Positions 24,553-32,149 of a DNA stretch of 64,000 bases are shown here, piece by piece; within the stretch, counting starts at the first letter, position 1; each line of letters starts with the position of its first letter. Source of the stretch: JBCCBV01 sp039033855. Its GTDB lineage: Bacteria; Planctomycetota; Phycisphaerae; Phycisphaerales; Phycisphaeraceae. Made by a program: the position numbers and the translations under genes. The stretch spans positions 62,001 to 126,000 of the forward strand of contig JBCCBV010000007.1 of the NCBI GenBank assembly GCA_039033855.1, written 5' to 3'. The notes beneath the pieces are model-generated. The model was not told the origin of the DNA, searched no databases, and saw only the letters and a program-made list of their open reading frames with translations.

Positions 24553-25538
24553 CGCGTGGCGACCCGGGGCGGGATGCTGAGCGTCATGCCGGGGCTGAGC
24601 TTGCTGGGGTTGTCGCCGATGGCCTGGCGGTTGGCGTTGTAGATCAGCTGCCACGACGCGGCGGTGCCGTAGACCTCCTGGCTGATCTCGCTCAGGGTGT
24701 CGCCCGGACGGATGCGGTACCGCCGGCCCTGGCCGGGGTCTTCGACCACGGGGTCGGTGGGATCGAGGTCGGGCAGGCTGGCCCGGCTGGGCATGCGCAG
24801 CTTCTGGCCGACGGCCAGGCGGGTGGGATCGACCGAAGGGTTGGCCTGGGCGATCGTGCGCCAGTGCCGGTCGTCGCCGTATTGCGCTTCGGCGATCTTC
24901 CAGAAGTTGTCGTTGGGTTGCACCTCGTAGGTCGACACGGGCCCGCTGGCGGCGGCATCGCGCACGGGAGCGGAGCGGGTGGGTGCGCCCGTGGTCGTGC
25001 TGTCGGCCGGGGCGGCTTGCGTTGAGCCGGTCACCAAACCGGTGGAGGCGGGCGGGTCGCTGCGGGAGGCCAAGACCGAGGCGGTAGTCGGCGTGGTGAA
25101 CCGGCCGGTGGTGGTTGTGCTGGTGGTCGTGATCGGCCCGCTGCGTGCGGTCAGCGCAGGGGGCGTGCGGTCGGGCAGCGTGTTGGCGGCGGCGACGGGC
25201 GGCTCGGGCGCGTCGCGCAGGGTCAGCGAGCCGGCGTCGATTTCAGGCAACCGGCGAGAGCCGATCGTCGGCCGGTCGGTCGATTGCGTCAGCCGGGCGG
25301 ACTCGGCGTTGCGCTCGGCGACGCGGGCAGGGTCGTTGCCCAGCCGGAGCGTGCGCGTGTCCGGCGTGGTCGGCGGGGCGGCATCGGGGAGCGCCGGGCT
25401 TGCGGCGTCGTTTTGCGCGGCCAGCGCGTCGGCCGGGGTGGCGTCGGTTTCGTCGCCCCCGGAGTTGGCGTAATAGAGGACCGCCGACAACAGCAGCACG
25501 GCCGCAACGGCTAACGCGATCTTGTACGAAGAGCTCAT
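24549..25538 (-). CDS. membrane-anchored protein with two LysM domains
   Basis: A 329-residue protein. Residues 5-25 form one transmembrane helix, so the rest is probably periplasmic. A long Ala/Pro/Thr-rich linker (~30-200) is low-complexity. Two LysM domains follow: YEVQPNDNFWKIAEAQYGDD (~205-255) and YRIRPGDTLSEISQEVYGTA (~273-325). Each carries the WxxIxxxN-like half typical of peptidoglycan-binding LysM. It probably tethers the inner membrane to the cell wall. It overlaps hldD by 4 bases, an unusual but clear translational coupling of a wall-binding protein to an LPS sugar enzyme. Confidence 0.88.
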   Translation of the reverse strand: MSSSYKIALAVAAVLLLSAVLYYANSGGDETDATPADALAAQNDAASPALPDAAPPTTPDTRTLRLGNDPARVAERNAESARLTQSTDRPTIGSRRLPEIDAGSLTLRDAPEPPVAAANTLPDRTPPALTARSGPITTTSTTTTGRFTTPTTASVLASRSDPPASTGLVTGSTQAAPADSTTTGAPTRSAPVRDAAASGPVSTYEVQPNDNFWKIAEAQYGDDRHWRTIAQANPSVDPTRLAVGQKLRMPSRASLPDLDPTDPVVEDPGQGRRYRIRPGDTLSEISQEVYGTAASWQLIYNANRQAIGDNPSKLSPGMTLSIPPRVATR

Positions 25539-25695
25539 GACTTGGCTTGCCCATCGAGGCGGAGGGTCCGACCACGATCGACCGGCCGTGGTCCTGCACT
25601 TGCAGTGTATCGCCGGGTGCGTGTTGCGCTCGCTGAGGCCGGATCGAACCCGCCGCGGCGGCCACCGGTCGGCCGGGGCGCCCTAAGCTCCGGCC

Positions 25696-26598
25696 ATGGC
25701 GGGCATCACCGTGGCCATGTGTTGCATGAACGGCGGGGCGTCGCTCGAAGCGGCCTGCCGGTCTGCTGCGTGGGCGGATGAGCTGGTCATTGTGGATTCC
25801 GGCTCGACCGACGGCTCCGACGCCGTGGCCAGGCAGTACGCCGACCGCTTTGTGGTCGAGCCCTGGCGGGGCTTCACCGGTCAGCGGAAGTTCGCCAGCG
25901 AGCTGGCCGCTCACGACTGGGTGTTCTTTCTCGATGCCGATGAGGAGGTTTCGCCCGAGCTGGCCGAGCAGGTTCGGGCGATCTCCGACGCCGAGCTCGA
26001 CGGCCTGGACATCGTCTGGGTGCAACGGCGGAACTGGCTGATGGGCCGTTCGGTCCGGGCCTGGCGGCCGGACTATCTAGACCGTTTGATCCACCGTCAG
26101 CGGGTCACCTGGCAGGACGAGGCGCTGCACGACAAGCGCAAGCCCAGCCACCCGTCGCGGGTCCGCAAGCTCAGCGGGTGGATCGAGCACAAGCGGATCA
26201 CCCAAACGCACTGGGCCGACTACTTCAGCGGCGGCCGGCTCGACGCCCGGCTGCTGCCGGTGGCCCGCCAGATGTACGCCCGGGGTCGGCGGGTTTCGCC
26301 CCTGGGGCTGTGGCTGCGGCCGAAGCTGGCTTTCCTCAAGTTTTATCTGGTCAAACAAGGGTTTTTGGACGGGACGCTCGGCCTGCTGGTGGCGCAGAAA
26401 GCCGAAATGAGCACGCAGCTCAAATACGCGGCCTTGTGGGCGGTGCAGCACGGCTGGGGCGATCAATCTGTCGACAGCGGGCCCGGCGGGCTGCCCCCGG
26501 CCGATGGTCTGACGGATGGCGCGGCCGGGCTCCAGACGTCAATGACAGACCCGCCGAAGGAGGCCCCGCGCGGCCCCGACGCCGGTTCGGTATCTTGA
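25696..26598 (+). CDS. family 2 glycosyltransferase, WaaE/KdtX-like
   Basis: A 300-residue protein. It begins with a GT-A fold: ITVAMCCMNGGASLEAACRS, LVIVDSGSTDGSD and the metal-binding FFLDADEEVS. The later part, with LIHRQRVTWQDEALHDKRK, KLSGWIEHKRITQ and DYFSGGRLDARLLPVARQMY, follows the WaaE/KdtX type that adds a hexose to the LPS inner core. A C-terminal tail of ~40 residues is low-complexity. TAAGCT ends 6 bases before the ATG, so the transcript is probably leaderless. The LPS context supports the role; the exact sugar is not decidable. Confidence 0.85.
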   Translation: MAGITVAMCCMNGGASLEAACRSAAWADELVIVDSGSTDGSDAVARQYADRFVVEPWRGFTGQRKFASELAAHDWVFFLDADEEVSPELAEQVRAISDAELDGLDIVWVQRRNWLMGRSVRAWRPDYLDRLIHRQRVTWQDEALHDKRKPSHPSRVRKLSGWIEHKRITQTHWADYFSGGRLDARLLPVARQMYARGRRVSPLGLWLRPKLAFLKFYLVKQGFLDGTLGLLVAQKAEMSTQLKYAALWAVQHGWGDQSVDSGPGGLPPADGLTDGAAGLQTSMTDPPKEAPRGPDAGSVS

Positions 26599-26648
26599 CC
26601 CGGCATGGGGCGCTCGAAAGCGTCCGACCCCGGTCCGATGGGAGTGTG

Positions 26649-27014
26649 ATGTCGATGGCAGCGGAAGATTCCCGTCTCGCGGTGCAAGAGCAGGGCGACG
26701 TCACGCGCGTCGGCTTTTTGGACCGCAACATCCTCGAAGAAACCAGCATCCAGCGGATCGGCGACGAGGTCGCCGAACTGGTGGACGCCTCGACGAATCC
26801 CAAGCTGCTGCTTGACTTCGAGAGCGTCGAGCACCTGTCGTCCGCGGCGCTGGGCACGCTGATCACGATCAACAACCGCATCAAGGCCAAGGGCGGCCAG
26901 CTGCGGCTGTCGAGCATCGATCCGAACATCTACGAGGTGTTCAAGATCACCAAGCTCAACAAGCTTTTCCAGATCCACGGGACCGCCGACGAGGCGCTCA
27001 AGAGCTTCAAGTAG
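26649..27014 (+). CDS. STAS-domain anti-sigma factor antagonist (RsbV/SpoIIAA-like)
   Basis: A 121-residue single STAS domain. The core is VTRVGFLDRNILEE, then LLLDFESVEHLSSAALGTLITI, where the second Ser of HLSSA is the expected phosphorylation site, then GGQLRLSSIDPNIYEVFKIT. Such proteins bind an anti-sigma kinase when dephosphorylated. A GGGAG motif lies 4-5 bases before the ATG. The kinase-like partner gene follows 59 bases downstream. No sigma factor gene is nearby, so the target may be elsewhere or the pair may act through another output. Confidence 0.9.
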   Translation: MSMAAEDSRLAVQEQGDVTRVGFLDRNILEETSIQRIGDEVAELVDASTNPKLLLDFESVEHLSSAALGTLITINNRIKAKGGQLRLSSIDPNIYEVFKITKLNKLFQIHGTADEALKSFK

Positions 27015-27073
27015 CCCCGGGTTTCCCCGGCGTCCCGCTCGCCGGCCCGCCCGGCCCGAGCCCCGGTGCTTTC

Positions 27074-27493
27074 ATGTCCACACCGACCGACCCCAAGCGT
27101 GTGGTCATTCCCAGTCGGATGGCCGACGTGCCGGGGGTGCTGGATCAGGTCATCGCCGACCTCGAGCACGCCGGGTACGCCAAAGACGACCGGTTCGCCA
27201 TCCGCCTGGCCCTCGACGAGGCCGTCACCAACGCCGTGAAGCACGGCAACCGGCTGGACCCGGCCAAAACCGTGACCGTCGAGTGGACCGCCGGGCCGGA
27301 CGAGCTCGACATCAGCGTCGAAGACCAGGGCCCGGGGTTCGACCCGCACGACGTGCCGGACCCCACGCTGGACGAGAATCTTTCGCGCCCCAGCGGCCGG
27401 GGGGTCATGCTCATCCGGGCGTACATGGCCACGGTCGAGTTCAACGACCGCGGCAACCGGGTGCGGATGACCCGCAAAAAGGCCGGCGGCTGA
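27074..27493 (+). CDS. RsbW/SpoIIAB-like anti-sigma factor serine kinase
   Basis: A 139-residue HATPase_c_2 protein. ATP-binding boxes are clear: N box RLALDEAVTNAVKHGN, G1 box VEDQGPGFDP and a G2-like GRGVMLI. Such proteins phosphorylate a STAS antagonist and sequester a sigma factor. The upstream gene encodes exactly such an antagonist, so the two form a partner-switching module. The start is an ATG with no strong Shine-Dalgarno sequence, 59 bases after the STAS gene. The regulated sigma factor cannot be named. Confidence 0.9.
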   Translation: MSTPTDPKRVVIPSRMADVPGVLDQVIADLEHAGYAKDDRFAIRLALDEAVTNAVKHGNRLDPAKTVTVEWTAGPDELDISVEDQGPGFDPHDVPDPTLDENLSRPSGRGVMLIRAYMATVEFNDRGNRVRMTRKKAGG

Positions 27494-27578
27494 GCGGTGT
27501 GCGCGCGGTACGGCGATCGGCCAGGCGGTTTGCGCCGGTCGCTCAGGGCGGCCTCTCCCGGATTCGATTGGCCCCGCA

Positions 27579-27607
27579 TTGGTGCGGCGCCCGGCATGGC
27601 GTAGACT
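27579..27607 (+). promoter_or_regulatory. candidate housekeeping promoter for ybeY
   Basis: TTGGTG (27579-27584), an exact 17-base spacer and TAGACT (27602-27607). One of the best matches to the promoter pattern shared by several genes here. It predicts a ~20-base leader that contains the GGAGG before the TTG start. Confidence 0.5.
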
Positions 27608-27634
27608 TCGGCGTGCCTTGGAGGGCCCCTCGGC

Positions 27635-28219
27635 TTGTTCTCTGACGAAATTGACCCCGGCGACGCACCCGAGCCCCCGTCTATCCATGCGCCCCCCGCG
27701 GGCCTGCGGATCGCGGTCTACGGCGACCCGCACGCGCTGCCGGGCCTCAGGCCGGGCGCGCTCGACCGTCTCGAACAAAAGTTGACCGCCGCCGCGCAAG
27801 CCCTGGGCGGCTTGGCCGGTGAGCTTTCGTTGGCCGTGGTCGACGACCCCGCCATGGCCGACCTGCACCAGCGCTACAAGGGCGAACCCGGTCCGACCGA
27901 CGTGCTCACGTTCGACCTGCGCGACGACCCCGCCGCTCCGGTCGACCCGGGCGCGATCGAGGGCGAAGTCGTTGTCTGTTGGCCCGAGGCCGAGCGCCAG
28001 ACCGCCGCAGACCCGGCGCATGCCGGCCGCGACCCCGAGCACGAGCTGCTCCTCTACGCCCTGCACGGCCTGCTCCACCTGCTGGGGCAAGACGACCTCA
28101 CGCCCGAAGGCTTCGCCCGCATGCACCAGATCGAAGACCGCGTGCTCGCGCAGATCGGCGTGGGCGCGGTGTTCAACCCCTCGGCCGTCGCGGATCAGAT
28201 CGGCGGGGCCCAGGCGTGA
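27635..28219 (+). CDS. ybeY: endoribonuclease YbeY
   Basis: A 194-residue protein of the UPF0054 family, a zinc-dependent nuclease needed for 16S rRNA 3'-end maturation and ribosome quality control. Family features are the PTDVLTFDL block, EGEVVV and the metal site HGLLHLLGQDD. The usual site is HGxLHLxGYDH; here the third histidine position is Asp. The start is TTG with GGAGG 10 bases upstream; the N-terminal ~22 residues are acidic and not conserved. The stop overlaps the next gene's GTG start (GTGA). In many bacteria ybeY also precedes a CorC-type gene. Confidence 0.88.
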   Translation: MFSDEIDPGDAPEPPSIHAPPAGLRIAVYGDPHALPGLRPGALDRLEQKLTAAAQALGGLAGELSLAVVDDPAMADLHQRYKGEPGPTDVLTFDLRDDPAAPVDPGAIEGEVVVCWPEAERQTAADPAHAGRDPEHELLLYALHGLLHLLGQDDLTPEGFARMHQIEDRVLAQIGVGAVFNPSAVADQIGGAQA

Positions 28220-29499
28220 CGCTCGCGATCGTGATCATCGTTGTGGCCTCGGCGGCGAGCTGCTATTTCGCGGCGTGCCACATGGCGCTCAAGCTGTATT
28301 CGCGCAGCCGGTTGTCGGATGTGCTCACCGCCCGCGGCAAGTCGGTCGATGTGGACGGGTTCGCCGGCCGTCGCCAGGAGCTCATCCTGAGCACCGGCAC
28401 CGCCCGGGTGCTCACGGGGTTGACCTCGGTTCTGGCGGTGTTCGACGCCGTCGAGCAGGGCCTGCCCAACGCGCAGCGCCCGATCAACTACCTGGCGTCG
28501 TTCTGCATCGCCGGGGTGTTGACGGCCGTGTTCCAGGTGGCCGTGCCGCACTCCTGGGCGCGGTATCGGCGCGAAAAGTTGTTGGCGTCTTCGATGGGCA
28601 CGCTCGGCGCCGTGGACCTGATGCTCCGGCCGATCACCCGGCTGCTCGGCGTGTTCGACCCGGTCATCCGACGCATCTCAGGCCACGACCTTGAGCCCGA
28701 AGAACACGACGCCGCCGACGAGGTCATCGAAGCCCTCGAAGTCCATGAAAACGGCGAGGAGATCGACGAGCGCCAAAAACGCATGCTCCAGGCCGTGTTC
28801 GAGCTGCCCAAGACCACCGCCGGCGAGGTGATGACCCCGCGCACCGACGTCAAGGGGTTGCCCGACACGCTCGATACTTTGAGCGCCGTGCGCGAGCAGG
28901 TGGTCGAGATGGGACACAGCCGGATCCCGGTGTATGGCGAATCGCTCGACGAAATCCGCGGCGTGCTCTACGCCAAAGACCTCATTCAATACCTGGGCGA
29001 AGCCGACGGCTTCAAGCTCGTAGACGTCCTGCGCGACCCGCTGTTCGTGCCCGAAAGCAAATCGGTCAGCGAACTGCTGGCCGACTTCAAGCAGCGCACC
29101 GTGCACATGGCCATCGTGCTCGACGAATACGGCGGCACCGCCGGGCTGGTCACCATCGAAGACATCCTCGAAGAGCTCGTCGGCGAGATCCACGACGAAT
29201 ACGAAACCGCCCCCGACGAACCCGCGATTACCGAAGTCGCCAGCGGCGCCGCCGAGGTCGACGCCCGGGTCGAAATCGACGAGCTCGAACGCCACTTCGA
29301 CCTCGATTTCCCCGATGACGCCGATTACGACACCGTCGGCGGGTTCGTGTTCAGCGAGCTCGGCCATATCCCCGAATCGGGCGAACGCTTCGAGTTCGAC
29401 GGCTGCGCCTTTACCGTGCTCGAAGCCGAGCGCACCCGCGTGATCAAGGTTCGCGTCGAACGCCTGGCCGACGCGCGTGCCGGTGTCGACGCCGCCTGA
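28216..29499 (+). CDS. CNNM/CorC-type membrane protein with CBS pair
   Basis: A 427-residue protein starting at GTG and overlapping ybeY by 4 bases. The N-terminal ~140 residues hold three hydrophobic segments in the place of the DUF21 transmembrane domain. A CBS pair follows, with EVMTPRTDVKGLP, GHSRIPVYGESLDEIRGVLYAKDL and HMAIVLDEYGGTAGLVTIEDILEELVGEI. The C-terminal ~85 residues are the CorC/HlyC domain (DYDTVGGFVFSELGHIPESG). Relatives act in Mg2+/Co2+ efflux. The ybeY-corC order is widely conserved. The membrane part looks divergent from typical DUF21. Confidence 0.87.
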   Translation: MTLAIVIIVVASAASCYFAACHMALKLYSRSRLSDVLTARGKSVDVDGFAGRRQELILSTGTARVLTGLTSVLAVFDAVEQGLPNAQRPINYLASFCIAGVLTAVFQVAVPHSWARYRREKLLASSMGTLGAVDLMLRPITRLLGVFDPVIRRISGHDLEPEEHDAADEVIEALEVHENGEEIDERQKRMLQAVFELPKTTAGEVMTPRTDVKGLPDTLDTLSAVREQVVEMGHSRIPVYGESLDEIRGVLYAKDLIQYLGEADGFKLVDVLRDPLFVPESKSVSELLADFKQRTVHMAIVLDEYGGTAGLVTIEDILEELVGEIHDEYETAPDEPAITEVASGAAEVDARVEIDELERHFDLDFPDDADYDTVGGFVFSELGHIPESGERFEFDGCAFTVLEAERTRVIKVRVERLADARAGVDAA

Positions 29500-29509
29500 C
29501 CCCCCCCGG

Positions 29510-30745
29510 ATGACCCGGATCGCGTTCTATATGGACAGGCAACCGCCCAAGCCGCCGCGCCCCGCCGATGCGCCTGCGCAACCGGGGCCGGCCACGGCCA
29601 ACGTGAGCACGCGTTCGGCCGCCGGCCGCAAGGCCGTCGAAGAGCGCGAGGCGCTGCTGCTGGACCTCGCCGGCACGCCGACCGCCGCGTTCCGCGAGCA
29701 CGCGGTCATCGAAAAGGTCCGCAAGTGGGCCGAGCGCCGCTCCGACGTGGTGCTGCGCAAGGATCGCTACGGCAACCTGATGCTTTCGCTCGAGGGCGTC
29801 GAGTCGCGCCTGCCGGTATACTTCACCGCGCACATGGACCACCCGGCGTTCGTCGTGGAAGGGCCTTATGAAGAGGCGTTGTCGATCGAGGCGTCGTTCC
29901 GCGGCGGGGTGAAGCCGGCGTACTTCGTCGATAAAGCCGTGCGCCTGCGCCCCGGCCGGGCCGACGAGGCCGTTGGTCGCGTGACGGCCCACCGCCCGCC
30001 GCGCGACGACAAGCCCGACGCCATCGTCGACATCGCCTTCGACAAACCCGTATCCGCCAAGGCCGGCGACCTGCTCACCTGGGACCTGCCCCGGGCCGAG
30101 CTGCGCGACGGCCGACTGCACGCCCCAGCCTGCGACGACCTCGCCGGCCTCGCCGCGGCGCTGTGCGCCTTCGATGCGCTGCGTTCTGCTGAGCCCCGCC
30201 TCGACGTGCGCGTGCTGTTGACCCGGGCTGAGGAGGTCGGCTTCATCGGCGCCTTGGCCGCGGCTCGGTCGCAAACGTTGCCCCGGGCCGCCCGGCTGAT
30301 CTGCCTGGAGTGCTCCAAGGCGTTCGACGACAGCCCGATCCACGCCGGCCCCATCGTGCGCGTGGGCGACCGCAGCGGCACCTTCGACCCCAAGCTGACT
30401 TACCAGTTGTCGCGCATTGCCGAGCGGCTGGCCGCGGAATCCGGTTCATTCCGCCACCAGCGCAAGCTCATGCCTGGCGGGACCTGCGAGGCTTCGGCGT
30501 TCACGGCGTTGCGCTACGCCGCTTCGTGCCTCTGCCTGCCATTGGGCAACTACCACAACATGGCCGAGCCCGACGCGTCGGGTGAGCACTCCGTTGCGCT
30601 CGAGGTCATCGGCCTGGATGACTTCCACGCGCTGGTGCGCCTGCTGGTGGCGTCTGCCCACGGGCTGATCGGTCCGGACCGCGAGCCCAGCCTCCGCCGA
30701 AAACTCGACAAGCTATATCGCAGCCGGGCCGCCGACCTGCGGTAA
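29510..30745 (+). CDS. M42/M20-like zinc aminopeptidase
   Basis: A 411-residue protein (from 29510) resembling the M42 glutamyl aminopeptidase/cellulase family. Metal and catalytic blocks are YFTAHMDHPAF (His), APACDDLAGLAAAL (bridging Asp), TRAEEVGFIGA (catalytic Glu pair), ICLECS and PGGTCEASAF, then NYHNM near the C-terminal His. The start is uncertain: ATG at 29510 or 29531, or GTG at 29477 overlapping the previous gene; none has a good Shine-Dalgarno sequence. A Pro-rich N-terminus of about 35 residues precedes the catalytic domain. Confidence 0.78.
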   Translation: MTRIAFYMDRQPPKPPRPADAPAQPGPATANVSTRSAAGRKAVEEREALLLDLAGTPTAAFREHAVIEKVRKWAERRSDVVLRKDRYGNLMLSLEGVESRLPVYFTAHMDHPAFVVEGPYEEALSIEASFRGGVKPAYFVDKAVRLRPGRADEAVGRVTAHRPPRDDKPDAIVDIAFDKPVSAKAGDLLTWDLPRAELRDGRLHAPACDDLAGLAAALCAFDALRSAEPRLDVRVLLTRAEEVGFIGALAAARSQTLPRAARLICLECSKAFDDSPIHAGPIVRVGDRSGTFDPKLTYQLSRIAERLAAESGSFRHQRKLMPGGTCEASAFTALRYAASCLCLPLGNYHNMAEPDASGEHSVALEVIGLDDFHALVRLLVASAHGLIGPDREPSLRRKLDKLYRSRAADLR

Positions 30746-31048
30746 CGCGACGCGCGACGGGCGCGCTTCAGGCCGACTTCCAACAGACCTTTGTTCAACC
30801 GCGTATGCGCTCGCGCGTCGCCGCGCAAGGCTTGCGCCTGCCCGGCCGGCCTTGCGCGAAGGGTGGGGGGTAGGGAATCCCGCATCAGCAACTCCGCGCC
30901 CCGCTTGCCAGCGTTGGCGTGGGCGGTGATCGCCCGTTTTGACCGTGCTGAGCGGGGTTTTTGACGCGTCAGCCGCCTTTGCGCACCGTCTGGCGCCCCG
31001 GTTGCGTTGTGAGCCCCGGACGCCACCCGCGTTCAGGAGCCCGACGTG
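30746..31048. other. regulatory gap before the flagellar operon
   Basis: 303 bases without a gene. It contains a 10-base inverted repeat CGCGCAAGGC/GCCTTGCGCG (30822-30831 and 30849-30858). The left arm can instead fold with TTGCGC at 30832-30837, giving two mutually exclusive hairpins. TTTTGAC occurs twice near 30938 and 30957. A perfect 10-base palindrome TGACGCGTCA lies at 30962-30971, and a sigma-54-type promoter match follows at 30991. Confidence 0.5.
30991..31006 (+). promoter_or_regulatory. candidate sigma-54 promoter of the flagellar operon
   Basis: TGGCGCCCCGGTTGCG matches the -24/-12 consensus TGGCACG-N4-TTGCW, with GG and GC at the strict 10-base spacing. The predicted start point near 31018 gives a ~30-base leader containing the AGGAG at 31035 before the first gene of the operon. 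Sigma-54 control of rod and hook genes is common in polar flagellates. No sigma-54 activator gene is in the window. Confidence 0.6.
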
Positions 31049-31309
31049 ATGCGCCGCCCGATCGCCGAACCCGACCCCCGAGCCGACCGCCCCGATTGGT
31101 TGGCGCTCATCCGGTCTGCCGACCGCGGCGGGCTTTCGGCCGACTGGGGTGCCCACATCGAACGGCTGGCCAGCGCCGCAGCGGCGTTGCACGTGGCGCA
31201 GGAGAAAGACACCCCCCCTCGCCGCTTCGAGGTCGGGGCTCACGGATCGAGCCCCGAGGCCCAAGCTCCCCGCTCTTCGGGCGGGGCAGCCGTGACGGAA
31301 CACGACTGA
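31049..31309 (+). CDS. small unknown protein heading the flagellar operon
   Basis: An 86-residue protein. AGGAG lies 9 bases before this ATG; a GTG three bases earlier is an alternative start. The N-terminal half has a possible helix pair (DWLALIRSADRGG and DWGAHIERLASAAAALHVAQE), while the C-terminal part is basic, Pro/Gly-rich and low-complexity. Its stop overlaps the flgF start as TGATG, so it is translationally coupled to flgF. An anti-sigma or chaperone role is possible from its position, but there is no convincing match to FlgM or FlgN. Confidence 0.6.
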   Translation: MRRPIAEPDPRADRPDWLALIRSADRGGLSADWGAHIERLASAAAALHVAQEKDTPPRRFEVGAHGSSPEAQAPRSSGGAAVTEHD

Positions 31310-32091
31310 TGTATTACGGCCTCTACCTCTCCGCATCGGGCGTCCTGGCGAACACGCATCGCCAGGACGTCTTTGCCAACAACCTGGCGAACGTCGAGAC
31401 CGCCGGCTTCAAGCCGATGCTCGCCGACGTGCGCCAACGCCCGGCCGAATCCGTCGAAGACCGCTTGCCGTTCCGCGACCGCCATCCGAAGCTCGACCGA
31501 TTGGGCGGTGGCGTGCTGGTCGAGCCGCGCGGCGCCGCGTTCTCCGCCGCCGTGGCCCAGCAGACCAACCGGCCGCTCGACGCGGCGCTGCGCGACGACG
31601 ACACGTTCTTCTCCGTCGAGGTCTCTCTCGGTCAGGGCCGTACCCAGACCCGGGTGACGCGCGACGGCCGGTTCATGGTCGATCAAGCGGGCCTGCTGAC
31701 CACCACTGCCGGGCATCGTGTCCTGGGCGAAGACGACCGGCCGATCGCCATCGACCCCCAGGCCGGTGCCGTGGCCGTGGACGACCAGGGCCGCCTGCTG
31801 CAGAACGGGCAAGAGGTCGCACGGCTTGGCGTGGCCCGAGTCGACAACCCCGGTTCGACCCTGCGGCCCGCAGGCGACAATACCTTCGCCTTCCTGACCG
31901 ACGACCCGCGCGCGCTCGCCGACGGCTTCGAGCTGGCGCCCGGCCACATCGAGGCCTCCGGCGCCAACCCCATCACCACGCTGATGCAGGTGGTTTCGTC
32001 GAGCAAATCGGCCATGGGCAACGCCAGCATGATCCGCTACCAGGACGCCATGATCGACCGCGCGGTCAACACCCTCGGCAAGGTCACCTAA
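31309..32091 (+). CDS. flgF: flagellar proximal-rod protein FlgF-like
   Basis: A 260-residue flagellar rod/hook family protein. The N-terminus has the SGVLANTHRQDVFANNLANVETAGFKP block typical of axial proteins. The centre carries TRDGRFMVDQAGLLTTTAGHRVLG and the C-terminus has GHIEASGANPITTLMQVV and the closing heptad-like RYQDAMIDRAVNTLGKV. The sequence and its place before flgG support FlgF rather than FlgE. It is exported by the flagellar type III system, so no signal peptide is expected. It is coupled to the small upstream gene. Confidence 0.88.
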   Translation: MYYGLYLSASGVLANTHRQDVFANNLANVETAGFKPMLADVRQRPAESVEDRLPFRDRHPKLDRLGGGVLVEPRGAAFSAAVAQQTNRPLDAALRDDDTFFSVEVSLGQGRTQTRVTRDGRFMVDQAGLLTTTAGHRVLGEDDRPIAIDPQAGAVAVDDQGRLLQNGQEVARLGVARVDNPGSTLRPAGDNTFAFLTDDPRALADGFELAPGHIEASGANPITTLMQVVSSSKSAMGNASMIRYQDAMIDRAVNTLGKVT

Positions 32092-32149
32092 ACGCGGGCA
32101 AGGCCCGTCCGCTCACTCTAGTTCTCCAGCCTTTCGGAATGTAAGCACT

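Noticed and set aside
30961..31308. N-terminal extension of flgF to 30961
   Set aside because: The added residues are basic low-complexity sequence that overlaps the small coupled gene in another frame. FlgF-type axial proteins start at MYYGLYLSA-like sequence at 31309.
31049..31309. FlgM anti-sigma factor
   Set aside because: The position in a flagellar operon is suggestive, but the conserved FlgM C-terminal helix pattern is not seen.
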